A DNA stretch of 64,000 nt from Ignavibacteria bacterium (GTDB lineage: Bacteria; Bacteroidota; Ignavibacteria; Kapaibacteriales; UBA4661). The DNA lies in the NCBI GenBank assembly GCA_947459425.1, contig CANHDJ010000014.1, positions 1 to 64,000 of the forward strand, in the 5' to 3' direction. Position numbers and translations under genes: made by a program. The notes beneath the pieces are model-generated. The model saw only the letters and a program-made list of their open reading frames with translations. It was not told the origin of the DNA and did no database searches. Each line of letters begins with the position of its first letter. Position 1 is the stretch's first letter. Below are positions 63,090 to 64,000 of this stretch, piece by piece.

Positions 63090-63821
63090 TTAACTTGTTT
63101 CCGGCTCTATGCCTAGCTTGCGGAGCTGCTCGGCGAGGCGCTCTGCCTTTTGACGCTCTGCCTCTGCTTTTTGACGTTCCGCTTCTACTTTCTGGCGCTC
63201 TACTTCGACATTGCGACGCTCTTCTTTGAGCATTGTCAATGCTTCTTGGTGCAAGCGCCCGATTTCTTCAAAAGCGACAAAAGCACGTCCATCGGGGCGA
63301 AATAACTGCACTTCATCGTTTTCCAGACCAAAGCGAATGCCTAGTCGCGGGCTTTGCCACGTTAGCATATCCTCAATCAACCTAAAGGCAACCCCTTCCC
63401 GCACGTAGCCGATAAGGTCGGCACGGTCGGGGTCAATGATGTAGTATTCTTCCACGCCGTAGCGGTCGTAGAATTGCTGCTTTCGCGCCATTTCGCCTGC
63501 TCGGTTGCCGGGCGACAGCACCTCGAACACCACCTGCGGCGCGATTCCGCCTTCTTCCCATTGTTTGTAGGAGCCTCTGTATCCTTTGGGGCGACCAAAA
63601 GCAACCATCGCATCAGGCGCAAGACGGATTTCGGGATGTCCTTCGACCGCATACCAGAGCAAGTCTCCGGCAACAAAAACATCGGGATTTTCGGCAAACA
63701 TCGTCGCCAACTCGCCTTTGATACTGGAAATCCAGTCAAATTGTTTGGTATTATCAGCCATCGGTTGCCCGTCGGAATCGGGGTAAAGAATTGATTGAGT
63801 TTTTGCCAAGGGTGAAATCAT
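63090..63821 (-). CDS. Uma2-family (DUF820) PD-(D/E)XK endonuclease-like protein
   Basis: A 243-aa protein. The nuclease-like core shows 'IRLAPDAMVAFGRPKGYRGS' (PD) and 'QVVFEVLSPGNRAGEMARK' (E-x-x), with 'YYIIDPDRADLIGYVREG' as the third conserved strand. The C-terminal 60 residues are a coiled coil built from repeats of 'VEAERQK' and 'AEAERQK'. Uma2 genes are often multicopy and scattered in filamentous and FCB bacteria; their function is poorly known. Cloverleaf copy C lies just 3' of it. Confidence 0.85.
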   Translation of the reverse strand: MISPLAKTQSILYPDSDGQPMADNTKQFDWISSIKGELATMFAENPDVFVAGDLLWYAVEGHPEIRLAPDAMVAFGRPKGYRGSYKQWEEGGIAPQVVFEVLSPGNRAGEMARKQQFYDRYGVEEYYIIDPDRADLIGYVREGVAFRLIEDMLTWQSPRLGIRFGLENDEVQLFRPDGRAFVAFEEIGRLHQEALTMLKEERRNVEVERQKVEAERQKAEAERQKAERLAEQLRKLGIEPETS

Positions 63822-63882
63822 AAAACCTCACGAAATACAATCGTTGGAAAAATCAGCCTCATCATTTTGCAAACTCGCATCA

Positions 63883-64000
63883 TTACTCGTCGCGGTGGAC
63901 GGTCTCTGGCGAAAATGCCGGAAGACAAACGGCGATGTATTCTGCACCCTCATTCGGTGTGCTGTACCGTACCCATTCGCCAGCGTGAGTGATAATAGCT
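63883..64000 (-). CDS. Cupin-domain protein, C-terminus only
   Basis: The last 38 residues of a protein whose start lies beyond the window; it reads 'IITHAGEWVRYSTPNEGAEY' then 'IAVCLPAFSPETVHRDE' and a TAA stop. This ending is typical of small single-domain cupins with the conserved 'AFSPETVHRD' tail. Nothing can be said of its substrate. It lies 61 bp upstream of the Uma2 gene. Confidence 0.7.
   Translation of the reverse strand, partial: AIITHAGEWVRYSTPNEGAEYIAVCLPAFSPETVHRDE

Noticed and set aside
1-64000. tRNA or rRNA genes in the intergenic regions
   Set aside because: No cloverleaf with tRNA-like T-arm (GTTCRA) or conserved rRNA words was found; the cloverleaf repeats lack these and are too large.

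Overview
The window looks like chromosome from an uncultured or little-studied member of the Bacteroidota/Chlorobiota side of the FCB group. My best guess is the Chlorobi-related Kapabacteria, but this is inference. Supporting signs are an OmpA protein fused to a von Willebrand domain and carboxypeptidase-regulatory repeats, a DUF6600-type lipoprotein, a membrane-anchored HdrD-like Fe-S oxidoreductase, an isolated 3-hydroxyanthranilate dioxygenase, and many start codons preceded by pyrimidine-rich leaders instead of a Shine-Dalgarno sequence. GC is a little under 50% by eye. No rRNA, tRNA, CRISPR array or prophage was seen.

Layout. 1-150: structured right end of an IS200/IS605-like element, cut by the window edge. 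0.2-13.0 kb: GT9 glycosyltransferase, PAP2-like membrane protein and small transaldolase on the minus strand; a chemoreceptor and a large VWA/OmpA cell-envelope protein on the plus strand; a sugar-epimerase-like cupin plus a GAF/degenerate-GGDEF protein on the minus strand. 13.4-20.5 kb: plus-strand housekeeping run (rlpA, HIT, rsmA, cupin, smpB, pdxA, pbpC). 20.5-26.6 kb: accessory island with a MITE-like element, a frameshifted hicB, a YhcG/DUF1016 nuclease, a one-polypeptide restriction-modification enzyme and an unknown protein. 26.7-34.4 kb: ychF, rsmB with a long disordered N-terminus, a ClpB that stops after its first ATPase domain, a second GT9 enzyme, nusB and 3-HAO. 34.4-49.1 kb: minus-strand run with a FAD dehydrogenase, M28 peptidase, rodA, rmlB, ABC-2 permease, ilvE, gyrB, a NAGPA-like protein, dciA, an Rpn-family nuclease, recF and dnaN. 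49.3-60.7 kb: plus-strand psd, comEC, DUF6600 lipoprotein, TMTC-like glycosyltransferase, ferritin, rmlA, tetR, thioesterase and fabF. 60.8-64.0 kb: minus-strand HdrD-like protein, Uma2 nuclease and a partial cupin.

Functionally, dnaN-recF-dciA-gyrB form a replication and repair neighbourhood that lacks dnaA and is interrupted by an Rpn nuclease. Envelope building is spread out (pbpC, rodA, rlpA, rmlA, rmlB, two GT9 enzymes, TMTC-like protein, psd, VWA-OmpA). The tetR-thioesterase-fabF run suggests locally controlled acyl-chain metabolism, with a perfect palindrome in front of tetR.

The most unusual signal is non-coding. A family of about 110-130 nt cloverleaf palindromes sits between genes at 2.2, 16.9, 47.9 and 63.0 kb. 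Sequence changes between copies, but stems are kept, including one compensatory base-pair change. A differently built composite palindrome lies at 27.9 kb. Two of the four cloverleaf copies lie close to PD-(D/E)XK-type nuclease genes.
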